The position numbers were made by a program, and so were the translations under genes. A DNA stretch of 25,060 bases from Lachnospiraceae bacterium (lineage in GTDB: Bacteria > Bacillota > Clostridia > Lachnospirales > Lachnospiraceae): positions 1 through 25,060 of the forward strand of contig JAEDCX010000032.1 of the NCBI GenBank assembly GCA_016293925.1, given 5' to 3'. The notes beneath the pieces are model-generated. The model searched no databases, was not told where the DNA came from, and saw only the letters and a list, made by a program, of their open reading frames with translations. Each line of letters starts with the position of its first letter. Position 1 is the stretch's first letter. Below, one piece after another: positions 17,020-24,907 of the stretch.

Positions 17020-18429
17020 ATGAGTAAACGGAACGTACATTATCTTCGCAAAGCGATTCGGTATTGTAAGAAAAACGGACCGACGGCGATGTTCCACACT
17101 GCAGTGGAGCGGATACGTCGGAATCCATATAAGAATTACACTTATGTGACACCGAAGGAGGAACTTCTGAAGGCGCAGCGGGAGTGTAGTTTTGCAGAAA
17201 CAATCAGATTCAGCATTGTTGTGCCCTGTTATGAAACTGACAGGGCATATTTGCGTGAACTGATCCGGTCTGTTCTGGATCAATCCTATCAGGACTGGGA
17301 ATTGATTCTGGCGGATGGAAGCGAAACCGATCTGGTAGAGAAGACGCAGGAAGAATATCGGGATGAGCGCATCCGGTATGTACGTCTTGCGTCCAATGAC
17401 GGAATCTCTGCCAATACCAATGCCGCGATGCAGTATGTTACGGGTGAGTATGTTGCCCTGCTGGATCATGACGATCTTCTGACACCGGATGCTCTTTTCC
17501 GCGTACGGACCGCGATTGAGGAAGCAGACGGATCCCCTGTGTTTCTCTTTTCCGACGAAGATAAAACGGATGAGAGCGGCAGCCGGTTCTATGAACCCCA
17601 TGTGAAGCTGGATCTGAATTATGATCTGATTCTCACCAATAATTATGTGTGTCATCTCATGGTAGTCAGAAAGGATGTGATCCGGAGACTGGGGCTGCGC
17701 AGCTCCTATGACGGTGCGCAGGATTATGATCTGGTGCTCAGGATGGTCGATGATATTCTGGAACGGGGACTTGCGACACCCGCAACGCTTGGGCGGGCGG
17801 TCGTGCACATTCCTGCGGTATTGTACCATTGGAGATGCCATACCGGATCCACAGCGGACAATCCGGAGAGTAAGATGTACGCCTATGAAGCGGGACTCCG
17901 GGCAGTGGAAGACTGTATCCGGAGGCGGGGACTTCGCGCCACCGTGGAACATGCGGAGCATCTGGGGTATTACCGGATCCGGCATGAGGTCGAAACTCTG
18001 TTTGCGGACAGACCGGAGATCGGAGCGGTGGGGGGACCTATATACAGGAGAGGAAAACTGGTGGCAGGTGCCATGAACCTTAAGGGGAAGCTTCTGTGGC
18101 CGGATACGGGAAAGCACAGTTCCGGGTATATGAACAGAATCGTTTCTATCCAGGATGTGCCTGCATTACACATGGGCAATATGATTCTGCGCAGAAGTGT
18201 GGCAGAGGACTTCCTACGGGAGCAGGGGGAGCGGTATCCGGGACTTGTCCCGGTGCAGGCGGGACTGCAGGGAATGGAATCGGAAACGGTGCGCCTGGTC
18301 ATGGAGGGCGGCAGGGCAGTCGCTTCTTCCGATACAGCCGCATCTGTGGCACTTGCGCGATATATGGCAGAGCAGGGCTATCTGTTGCTGTATCTGCCTG
18401 ATATGGGGACAACAATTCCGGGTTCATGA
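17020..18429 (+). CDS. GT2 glycosyltransferase with truncated second GT domain
   Basis: A 469-residue protein. GT domain 1 (about 63-320) is complete: FSIVVPCYE, DHDD (149-152), FSDED and YDGAQDYDLVLR. It is closely similar to domain 1 of the protein at 13244 (for example, both share NTN-x-TG-x-Y leading into LxDHDDLLxP). After residue about 325 the protein jumps straight to a stretch equivalent to the second half of that protein's domain 2 (IGAVGGPIYRRGKLVAGAM and on), skipping about 115 residues that would hold the nucleotide-binding half and NNDT. The second domain is therefore probably non-catalytic. The ATG at 17020 has GAGG at 17005-17008, somewhat far upstream. Likely a single-linkage transferase on the lipid-linked chain; donor unknown. 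Confidence 0.88.
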   Translation: MSKRNVHYLRKAIRYCKKNGPTAMFHTAVERIRRNPYKNYTYVTPKEELLKAQRECSFAETIRFSIVVPCYETDRAYLRELIRSVLDQSYQDWELILADGSETDLVEKTQEEYRDERIRYVRLASNDGISANTNAAMQYVTGEYVALLDHDDLLTPDALFRVRTAIEEADGSPVFLFSDEDKTDESGSRFYEPHVKLDLNYDLILTNNYVCHLMVVRKDVIRRLGLRSSYDGAQDYDLVLRMVDDILERGLATPATLGRAVVHIPAVLYHWRCHTGSTADNPESKMYAYEAGLRAVEDCIRRRGLRATVEHAEHLGYYRIRHEVETLFADRPEIGAVGGPIYRRGKLVAGAMNLKGKLLWPDTGKHSSGYMNRIVSIQDVPALHMGNMILRRSVAEDFLREQGERYPGLVPVQAGLQGMESETVRLVMEGGRAVASSDTAASVALARYMAEQGYLLLYLPDMGTTIPGS

Positions 18430-18456
18430 AGACAGGAACGGGAAAGGAGAGCGGGT

Positions 18457-19422
18457 ATGCTTCTGGCATCTGTAGTCATACCGAATTATAACGGCAAAGA
18501 GTATCTGAAGGCATGTCTCGATTCTCTCCCCAGGGGTGAGAGTTATGAAATCATTGTGGTAGACAACGGATCTTCTGATGGAAGTGCTGCTATGGTGGAA
18601 CAGGAGTTTCCCGGTGTCTGTCTGATCCGCAATGATTGCAACGAAGGCTTTGATGCAGCGGTCAATGCAGGGATCCGGAAGGCTTCGGCGGAATATGTCA
18701 TTCTGCTGAATAACGATACCACTGTGGATGAGAGCTTCCTGCAGGCCCTGGTGGACGGTCTTGACAGACATCCGGAGTGTTTCTCGGCTTCTTCCTGTAT
18801 GGTTACCATGAAGGATCCGGAGATTCTGGATGATACGGGAGATTATTACTGTGTGCTCGGATGGGCATTTACGCTGAAAAAGGGGAAGAAGCGCAGTACC
18901 AGATGCCGGGAACAGAAATGCTTTGCGGCCTGCGGCGGTGCGTCCATTTACAGGAAAAAAGTATTTGACCGGATCGGCTTGTTTGATGAGAATCATTTTG
19001 CGTATCTGGAGGATATTGACATTGGCTTCCGTGCACAGATTGCAGGATACCGGAATATCTATATTCCGGAGGCAGTCTGCCGACATGTGGGAAGCGGTTC
19101 CTCCGGATCACGATATAATTCGTTTAAAATTAAGCTATCTGCACAGAATAGTATATATCTGATTTACAAAAATATGCCCCTGCTGATGTTACTGATCAAT
19201 CTGCCGTTTCTCTTGGTGGGACATCTGGTAAAATTTGTCTTTTTCCTGCTGAAGGGTCACGCCGGAGATTACCTGGCAGGAATCGGAAAAGGGTTCCGGC
19301 TGAGTTTTTCCCGGCAGGGAAGGGCGAAGAAGGTACCTTTCCGGTGGAGGCATCTGGGGCAGTATTGCAGAATTCAGTGGAATCTGTGGGTAAATCTGAT
19401 TCGCAGGTTCATAAATTATTAA
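18457..19422 (+). CDS. Membrane-associated GT2 glycosyltransferase (rhamnosyltransferase-like)
   Basis: A 321-residue single-domain GT2 enzyme. It opens with SVVIPNYNGKEYL (5-17), then EIIVVDNGSSDGS (31-43), ILLNNDTTVD as the metal-binding motif (about 82-91), GGASIYRK and LEDIDIGFR with the putative base. A hydrophobic stretch near 240-266 (LLMLLINLPFLLVG region) probably anchors it at the inner membrane face. This layout is common among WbbL-like rhamnosyltransferases, but the donor cannot be fixed from sequence. AAAGGAG at 18443-18449 lies 7 bases before the ATG. It is the last gene before a candidate internal promoter. Confidence 0.9.
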   Translation: MLLASVVIPNYNGKEYLKACLDSLPRGESYEIIVVDNGSSDGSAAMVEQEFPGVCLIRNDCNEGFDAAVNAGIRKASAEYVILLNNDTTVDESFLQALVDGLDRHPECFSASSCMVTMKDPEILDDTGDYYCVLGWAFTLKKGKKRSTRCREQKCFAACGGASIYRKKVFDRIGLFDENHFAYLEDIDIGFRAQIAGYRNIYIPEAVCRHVGSGSSGSRYNSFKIKLSAQNSIYLIYKNMPLLMLLINLPFLLVGHLVKFVFFLLKGHAGDYLAGIGKGFRLSFSRQGRAKKVPFRWRHLGQYCRIQWNLWVNLIRRFINY

Positions 19423-19423
19423 G

Positions 19424-19452
19424 TTGTTATTTCCGTATGAATATTGTAAGAT
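19424..19452 (+). promoter_or_regulatory. Candidate sigma-70-type promoter for the glycan-initiation genes
   Basis: In the 60-base gap after 19422, TTGTTA (19424-19429) and TAAGAT (19447-19452) are separated by 17 bases. Each matches four of six consensus bases. It would start transcription near 19459, just before the sugar-phosphate transferase gene. No terminator is seen in the gap, so it may add to read-through from upstream. Confidence 0.45.
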
Positions 19453-19482
19453 ATGCGTATGTGAGGGGATTGGTAATGTACT

Positions 19483-20883
19483 ATGATTAAGGATAATCAG
19501 AAGTATTTTAACCGGCTGCAGGTACTGTTTGACGCCATCGTGGTGGCGCTCAGTTACGCACTGGCGATCTACATCAAGTTCATAAGCGGTCTGTTGGAAT
19601 CCTATCTTGCGATTCCGCTGGAAGAGTATTTTCTGGCAATGATTCTGATCGTGCCGGGATTCCTGCTGTTGTATCGTTTTTTCCATATGTACAGACCCAG
19701 AAGAGCGTCCTCCAAAGGGGAAGAGGCTCTGAATATCATAAAGGCCAATACAGCCGGTCTTGCCTGCATTATGATTGTGCTGTACTTCTTTAAGATATCC
19801 CACTTCTCCCGTGGTCTGGTGTTAATATTCTATGTGGTCAATATGATCCTGGAAACGCTGGCCAGAACCATTGTACGTAAGCTGCTCAGATTCGCACGGA
19901 GCAAAGGATACAACAGAAAATATGTGTTGCTGGTAGGATATTCCAGAGCTGCGGAGGAATATATTGACAGAATTCTGTCGAATCCGCAGTGGGGGTATGT
20001 GGTTCGGGGCATCCTGGATGACAAGATTGAGAGCGGAACCGTGTACAGAGGCATTAAGGTTGTGGGACGGATCGACAATCTTCTTGTGATTCTGCCGGAG
20101 AACAAGCTGGATGAGATTGCCATCACGCTTTCGCTGGAAGATTACGGCAGGCTGGAATATATTGTCGGACTGTGCGAGAAATCAGGTGTACATACTAAAT
20201 TTATACCGGATTACAACAGAGTGATTCCGTCCCGTCCGTATACGGAGGATCTGCAGGGACTGCCGGTTATCAACATCAGGCATGTACCGTTGACAAATAC
20301 GTTGAATATTGTGGCCAAACGGATGGTGGATATTGTGGGTTCCATCTGTGCCATCCTCCTGTTCTCGCCCGTCATGCTGTTTGCCTTGATTGCGGTCAGA
20401 CTGTCCGGACGCGGACCTGTGATCTTCAGGCAGGAGAGAATCGGTCTTCACAACCGCAGGTTTATGATGTACAAATTCCGGACAATGGCAGTGCCGGATA
20501 AGGATCAGGAGAATCGTGACTGGACGGTAAAAGATGATCCCCGCGTTACGAGGATCGGCAGAATATTGCGCAAGACCAGTATCGATGAGCTGCCGCAGTT
20601 GTTTAACATTCTGAAAGGGGACATGAGTCTTGTGGGGCCGAGACCGGAACAGCCGCAGTATGTGGAGCAGTTCAAGGAACAGATTCCGCGTTACATGATC
20701 AAACATCAGGTACGCCCCGGCATGACCGGATGGGCTCAGATCAGCGGATATCGGGGAGATTCCTCCATTGAGAAGCGGATTGAATTCGATCTGTATTACA
20801 TTGAGAACTGGACCATGGGATTTGACTTCAAAATTCTTTTTTTAACAATATTCAAAGGGTTCGTTAATAAGAACGCCTATTAA
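19483..20883 (+). CDS. Polyprenyl-phosphate sugar-1-phosphate transferase (WcaJ/WbaP-type initiator)
   Basis: Starts glycan synthesis by moving a sugar-1-phosphate from a nucleotide sugar to undecaprenyl phosphate at the inner membrane face. The 466-residue length matches large polyPGT enzymes: four N-terminal transmembrane helices (about 14-36, 48-68, 88-104, 110-128), a CoA-binding-like middle domain (about 145-265), a re-entrant/TM segment (about 281-307) and the catalytic domain (about 310-466). Catalytic-domain motifs are KFRTM (331-335), the Asp-Glu dyad in SIDELPQLFNILKGDMS (D368, E369) and GPRPE (385-389). Glucose- and galactose-phosphate enzymes cannot be told apart by eye. The best ribosome-binding match, GAGGGGA at 19463-19469, is 13 bases from the ATG, longer than usual. 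The LCP gene follows after 13 bases. Confidence 0.95.
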   Translation: MIKDNQKYFNRLQVLFDAIVVALSYALAIYIKFISGLLESYLAIPLEEYFLAMILIVPGFLLLYRFFHMYRPRRASSKGEEALNIIKANTAGLACIMIVLYFFKISHFSRGLVLIFYVVNMILETLARTIVRKLLRFARSKGYNRKYVLLVGYSRAAEEYIDRILSNPQWGYVVRGILDDKIESGTVYRGIKVVGRIDNLLVILPENKLDEIAITLSLEDYGRLEYIVGLCEKSGVHTKFIPDYNRVIPSRPYTEDLQGLPVINIRHVPLTNTLNIVAKRMVDIVGSICAILLFSPVMLFALIAVRLSGRGPVIFRQERIGLHNRRFMMYKFRTMAVPDKDQENRDWTVKDDPRVTRIGRILRKTSIDELPQLFNILKGDMSLVGPRPEQPQYVEQFKEQIPRYMIKHQVRPGMTGWAQISGYRGDSSIEKRIEFDLYYIENWTMGFDFKILFLTIFKGFVNKNAY

Positions 20884-20896
20884 TTGGAGAATGCGT

Positions 20897-22105
20897 ATGA
20901 GTACACAGAATAAGAATCAGTCATCTGGAAAAACGAATGTATCAAGAGAAGAACGTAACAGGAGGAAAAAAACACGTAACATCATTTTAATCGCTGTGGA
21001 GATTGTGATTCTGCTTCTGCTTGCAGGGGTATGTGTTTATCTGTTCGGGGACAGCTGCGGATTGGGAATCGGTTCCAAGAAGGGGAAAGGAGACAGCGGC
21101 TCCAATAACCCATTTACAAATAAAGTATCCGATGAGGATGGAATTCCGCTGGGAGCCAATGAGGAGATCGTTCAATCCATGGGGACGGACAATCAGGAAG
21201 CCGAGCGGGAGAATCCCATGAAGAATTACCGGCTGATCGCTCTGTTCGGTGTGGACTCCAGAGTAGAGAATCTGACCTCAGGCAATAACCGTTCCGATAC
21301 GATTATGATTGCAGCGATCAATAAAGAGACCAACGACATCAAATTGGTATCCGTTTATCGCGACACCTATCTGAATGTGGGGGATGATTACTATTGCAAA
21401 TGCAATACCGCTTATGCACTTGGCGGATATGAACAGGCAGTTACCATGCTGAACAGTAATCTGGACCTGTATATTGAAGACTATATTACAATCGGGTTTG
21501 CGGGGCTGATCGATGCAGTAGATGCATTGGGTGGTATCTATATTGATGTGGACAGTTCTGAGATCTCCCATCTGAATAATTACCAGATCTGTATGGCGGA
21601 GGAATTGGAGCGGAATTATACCGAGGTTACTGAGACCGGGTACCAGCTGTTAAACGGTATCCAGGCAACTGCCTACTGTCGTATCCGTTATACGAAGGGA
21701 GATGATTATAAACGAGCAGAGCGCCAGAGAGAAGTTATCATGGCATTGCTTGAGAAAGCGAAAACCTCCTCACTGTCTGCCCTGACAGAAGCTGCCAATA
21801 AGGTCATTAAGGAGGTATCCACATCACTTTCCCTGAACGATATTCTGGATGTACTGGGTGTGATCTCCAAATACGACATTACTACCCAGGGCGGGTTCCC
21901 GGAGGAGAGCATGAGAACCTCAGGAACCATCGGAAGCAAGGGTAGCTGTGTGGTTCCGGTATCTCTTGCGAAGAACGTGAAATGGCTGCATCAGTTCCTG
22001 TTTGAGGATGACGAATATGAGGTTTCCGCTATGGTGGAGTCCTACAGTAATACCATTTACAGTCAGACATATCAGTTCCTGGGAGAACTGGTCAACGAGA
22101 AATAG
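20897..22105 (+). CDS. LytR-CpsA-Psr (LCP) family wall-polymer ligase
   Basis: LCP proteins move polysaccharide from its undecaprenyl carrier to peptidoglycan outside the membrane. The 402-residue product has a basic cytoplasmic N-terminus (RNRRKKTRN), one transmembrane helix (about 29-50), a Ser/Asn-rich linker and the LCP domain (about 110-265). Key motifs: FGVDSR, NRSDTIMIAAIN with the conserved Arg/Asp, VSVYRDTYL with the catalytic-site Arg, and IRYTKGDDYKRAERQREV. The start is the ATG at 20897, 6 bases after GGAGA (20886-20890); an in-frame ATG at 20891 is too close to that site. Its pairing with the initiating transferase suggests one unit for starting and anchoring the polymer. A strong terminator follows. 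Confidence 0.94.
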   Translation: MSTQNKNQSSGKTNVSREERNRRKKTRNIILIAVEIVILLLLAGVCVYLFGDSCGLGIGSKKGKGDSGSNNPFTNKVSDEDGIPLGANEEIVQSMGTDNQEAERENPMKNYRLIALFGVDSRVENLTSGNNRSDTIMIAAINKETNDIKLVSVYRDTYLNVGDDYYCKCNTAYALGGYEQAVTMLNSNLDLYIEDYITIGFAGLIDAVDALGGIYIDVDSSEISHLNNYQICMAEELERNYTEVTETGYQLLNGIQATAYCRIRYTKGDDYKRAERQREVIMALLEKAKTSSLSALTEAANKVIKEVSTSLSLNDILDVLGVISKYDITTQGGFPEESMRTSGTIGSKGSCVVPVSLAKNVKWLHQFLFEDDEYEVSAMVESYSNTIYSQTYQFLGELVNEK

Positions 22106-22125
22106 CTGATTGATACGAGAATATT

Positions 22126-22155
22126 AAAGAGGGCATGCATGAGCTGCCCTCTTTT
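22126..22155 (+). terminator. Rho-independent terminator after the LCP gene
   Basis: A perfect 10-bp stem AAAGAGGGCA / TGCCCTCTTT (22126-22135 with 22145-22154) closes a 9-base loop and ends in a short T-run; A bases precede it, so it could also work on the opposite strand. It lies 20 bases after the LCP stop and ends the upstream transcript before the next gene. Confidence 0.85.
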
Positions 22156-22202
22156 CACGATACGAGTTTTGCGACACGTCATTTTTCGGAAAGGAAAAAA
22201 GT

Positions 22203-23138
22203 ATGGCATCCATTGCTGTGGTGATTCCCACATACAAACCCGGGAAAAAATTCATATCCTTACTGGAAGCGTTAGGCAGGCAGACAGTCTGCCCTGAGGA
22301 GATCGTTCTGATGAATACGGAACAATCCATATGGGATCAGAGTCCGGATGTCAGGGAGGCCGTGGCTGGGTTGAATGACCGGATTCCGGTCCGGGTCTAT
22401 CATGTGACGAGAGAGGAATTCGATCACGGAGCCACAAGGGATCTGGGCATTACACATACCCACGCTGATTTCTGTCTGTGCATGACAGATGATGCGGTTC
22501 CCTGCGACAGTTATCTGGTGGAGCATCTGGCGCAGGCGATGGAAGATCCCACGGTTGCGGTGGCGTACGGACGACAGCTGGCCAATCCGGACAGCGGTAT
22601 TCTGGAGCGGTACACAAGAGAATTCAATTACCCGGAGCAATCCTGCCGTAAAGAGTTAAGGGATCTCGACAGGCTTGGAATTAAAACCTATTTCTGCTCC
22701 AATGTCTGTGCCATGTACCGCAGAGCGACCTACGATGCCCTGGGGGGATTTATTCATAAGACCATATTCAATGAAGATATGATCTATGCGGCAGCCGCGG
22801 TGCAGGCCGGGTATGCGATTCAGTATGTGGCCAATGCGCGGGTGTACCATTCCCATCGGTACAGTTGCCCTATGCAGATGCACCGTAATTTTGATCTGGG
22901 TGTATCTCAGGCGGATCATCCGGAGGTGTTTGCCGGGGTTCCTTCGGAAGGAGAAGGAATGAAGATGGTCAAAACGATTTCCAAGAGACTGGCCGGGAAA
23001 CACCAATACGGCAGAATATGCTATCTGTGTGTACAGTCTGCATGGAAATTATTGGGATTTCGATTGGGCAGAGGATATCGGCATTTACCGAAGTGGCTGA
23101 TCCGTCGTCTGACTTTGAACCATGCATATTGGAAATGA
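22203..23138 (+). CDS. GT2 glycosyltransferase, rhamnosyltransferase-like
   Basis: A 311-residue GT2 enzyme: IAVVIPTYKPGKKF (4-17), VTREEFDHGATRDLG (68-82), CMTDDAVP as the metal-binding motif (93-100) and IFNEDMIYAAAA with the putative base. The EFDHGATRD block is typical of bacterial alpha-L-rhamnosyltransferases (RfbF/RgpB type, usually FNHGGTRN), which fits the rml genes upstream. It is hydrophilic, so cytosolic or peripheral. AAGGA at 22191-22195 lies 7 bases before the ATG. It comes after the terminator at 22126; I see no clear promoter in the 47 bases between, so expression may depend on read-through or an unrecognised promoter. Confidence 0.88.
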   Translation: MASIAVVIPTYKPGKKFISLLEALGRQTVCPEEIVLMNTEQSIWDQSPDVREAVAGLNDRIPVRVYHVTREEFDHGATRDLGITHTHADFCLCMTDDAVPCDSYLVEHLAQAMEDPTVAVAYGRQLANPDSGILERYTREFNYPEQSCRKELRDLDRLGIKTYFCSNVCAMYRRATYDALGGFIHKTIFNEDMIYAAAAVQAGYAIQYVANARVYHSHRYSCPMQMHRNFDLGVSQADHPEVFAGVPSEGEGMKMVKTISKRLAGKHQYGRICYLCVQSAWKLLGFRLGRGYRHLPKWLIRRLTLNHAYWK

Positions 23139-23154
23139 CACATATTCTGCATAG

Positions 23155-23190
23155 TTTCATCACATTTTAGACACAATTCCCATCTATACT
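23155..23190 (+). promoter_or_regulatory. Candidate regulated promoter of the htrA-like gene
   Basis: TATACT (23185-23190) is a good -10 element, but the expected -35 position (about 23162-23167) is poor. Instead, T-rich half-sites begin at 23155 (TTTCAT), 23166 (TTTAGA) and 23177 (TTCCCA), spaced exactly 11 bases apart and running into the -10. This is the spacing used by OmpR/PhoB-type response regulators that activate from a -35-overlapping site. Regulator identity is inferred. Confidence 0.5.
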
Positions 23191-23225
23191 GTGATTCATA
23201 AGCAGCAAAGAAAGAAGGAATGACT

Positions 23226-24773
23226 ATGAATGATCAGAACATATACCAGAATACGGAAAACCGTGGAGGGGAAGGAATGAACCAGAGTGCAGGAACCGGC
23301 CAGAGTGTTCCAAACGGCCAGAATACGGCAATGAATCAGAGCATTCCAAACGGCCGGAATGCGAATACCTATGGGCAGAACATGTACCAGCAGGATGGCT
23401 ATCGTCCGTATGCATACAATCGGTATCCGTACGGGATGTCAGAGCCTGCCGCTCCAGTCAAACAGAGCAATCCGTCTGCCGGTTTCGTAAAAGGAAGGCA
23501 TAAAGCAAAGGGCGGATTTGGCAAACGTCTGCTGGCCGTGGCGTTATCGGCCGTCCTGTTCGGCGTGATTGCAGGCGGTGTGATGTTTGGCGTGAATTAT
23601 GGCGCAGGGAGGCTCTGGAGTACAACATCCGAATCCGAAACCATTACGGGGCAGAATATGACAAATTCTAATCAGCAGGTTTCGGGAAATATGTCCGGAG
23701 CAGCTGCTGCAAACCCCGATAATACAGCTTCCGGACTTTCTCAGGTTCCGGTAACACAGCCGGTATCAGGGTCTGCAACAGGCGGCATTATGGTGATGGA
23801 CGTGTCTGATGTGGCAACGATCTGTATGCCTTCGGTGGTATCCATTATCAATACGTATACAACCGCATATAACTATTTCGGACAGAGATATGAAGAGACA
23901 TCCCAGGCAAGCGGAACAGGAATTATTATCGGGCAGAGCGAAACAGAACTGCTGATTGTGACGAATTATCATGTGATTGCCAATGCAGACCGGCTGGATG
24001 TCACATTTATCGATACAACGTCTGCGGTTGCCAACCTCAAAGGCTACGATGAAGATATGGATATTGCGGTGGTGGCAATCCAGCTTGCCGACATGTCGGA
24101 CAGTACCATCCAGTCGATTGCGATTGCCATTCTGGGCGATTCCGATTCCCTTAAGGTAGGAGAACCGGCGATTGCCATCGGTAACGCGCTGGGGTATGGC
24201 CAGTCCGTAACGCTGGGTGTCATCAGTGCGTTGAACAGGGAACTGATGATTGACGGTGTGAATCATGTGCTGATCCAGACAGATGCGGCGATCAATCCGG
24301 GGAACTCCGGTGGTGCGCTGGTGAACAGCAGAGGTGAGGTCATCGGTATCAACTCCAATAAGATCGGCGGCAGTACTGTAGAAGGAATGGGATATGCGAT
24401 ACCGATCAGCCTGGTACGGGATCTGATTGATGAACTGTCACTGAAAGAAACCCTGATCAAAGTGGAGAGCGGTCAGGAAGGTTATCTGGGCATCTACGGC
24501 ATGAACGTAACCGATGAAGTGTACGAGATGTACGATATTCCCAAAGGTGCTTACATCACCCAGGTGATTGAGGGTGGTGCTGCGGAAACGGCGGGACTGA
24601 TGCGGGGGGATATCATTACCGCGCTGGAGGATAAACAGATCGAGAGCATGGAGGATCTGTCGAGGTACCTGCAGTACTATGCGGCAGGCACCCGGGTGAC
24701 CATCACTTACCAGAGAAAAGAGAACGGGTATTATCGGGAACATACGGTTTCGCTTACCCTGGGAGAGAGATAG
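23226..24773 (+). CDS. HtrA/DegP-family serine protease, membrane-anchored, with PDZ domain
   Basis: Envelope quality-control protease. The 515-residue product has a long Asn/Gln/Gly/Tyr-rich cytoplasmic N-terminus (1-90), a basic stretch and transmembrane helix (about 101-124), a Ser/Asn linker, a trypsin-like domain (about 195-405) with the full triad H249 (TNYHV), D279 (DMDIAVV) and S361 (NPGNSGGA), and one PDZ domain (about 418-512). GAAGGA at 23214-23219 is 6 bases before the ATG at 23226; the in-frame ATG at 23220 abuts that site and is unlikely. It is probably transcribed alone, from the candidate promoter at 23155-23190 to the terminator at 24866. A link to the polysaccharide locus is positional only. 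Confidence 0.95.
   Translation: MNDQNIYQNTENRGGEGMNQSAGTGQSVPNGQNTAMNQSIPNGRNANTYGQNMYQQDGYRPYAYNRYPYGMSEPAAPVKQSNPSAGFVKGRHKAKGGFGKRLLAVALSAVLFGVIAGGVMFGVNYGAGRLWSTTSESETITGQNMTNSNQQVSGNMSGAAAANPDNTASGLSQVPVTQPVSGSATGGIMVMDVSDVATICMPSVVSIINTYTTAYNYFGQRYEETSQASGTGIIIGQSETELLIVTNYHVIANADRLDVTFIDTTSAVANLKGYDEDMDIAVVAIQLADMSDSTIQSIAIAILGDSDSLKVGEPAIAIGNALGYGQSVTLGVISALNRELMIDGVNHVLIQTDAAINPGNSGGALVNSRGEVIGINSNKIGGSTVEGMGYAIPISLVRDLIDELSLKETLIKVESGQEGYLGIYGMNVTDEVYEMYDIPKGAYITQVIEGGAAETAGLMRGDIITALEDKQIESMEDLSRYLQYYAAGTRVTITYQRKENGYYREHTVSLTLGER
23301..23372 (+). repeat. 36-bp in-frame tandem repeat in the htrA-like N-terminus
   Basis: Two imperfect 36-base units (23301-23336 and 23337-23372) share an exact TTCCAAACGGCC at 23308-23319 and 23344-23355. 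They encode 12-residue units beginning QSVPNGQN and QSIPNGRN in the disordered cytoplasmic tail. Unit number may vary between strains. Confidence 0.7.
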
Positions 24774-24865
24774 ATCCGGGATCGCTCTTCGGCAATTCTA
24801 CCGGAGCGGGAATCATTGATGGAAAGGACTTTGACACCCTGATCTGAAAAAGAAGTCATATGGTG

Positions 24866-24907
24866 AGAACCGGTGGATATGCAACAGGCATTTCTGCCGG
24901 TTCTTTT
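24866..24907 (+). terminator. Rho-independent terminator after the htrA-like gene
   Basis: AGAACCGG (24866-24873) pairs with CCGGTTCT (24897-24904), with an inner ATGC/GCAT pairing, and a T-run (24904-24907) follows. The 92 bases before it (24774-24865) hold no gene; they contain a weak hairpin near 24784-24808 and an isolated TTGACA at 24831-24836 without a convincing -10. Confidence 0.7.

Noticed and set aside
16891..18117. Antisense open frame (408 codons) opposite the GT2 gene at 17020
   Set aside because: Composition is atypical, no motif is seen, and it spans two sense genes.
17020..18429. GT2 gene as a frameshifted pseudogene
   Set aside because: The reading frame is continuous, domain 1 is intact, and the missing half of domain 2 is cleanly absent rather than present in another frame.
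24784..24808. Hairpin shortly after the htrA-like stop as the main terminator
   Set aside because: The stem is interrupted and no T-run follows; the hairpin at 24866-24907 is a better candidate.
24831..24862. TTGACA as the -35 of a promoter for the last gene
   Set aside because: The only -10-like bases (TCATAT) are 19 bases away and match poorly, and the terminator at 24866 lies between them and the gene.
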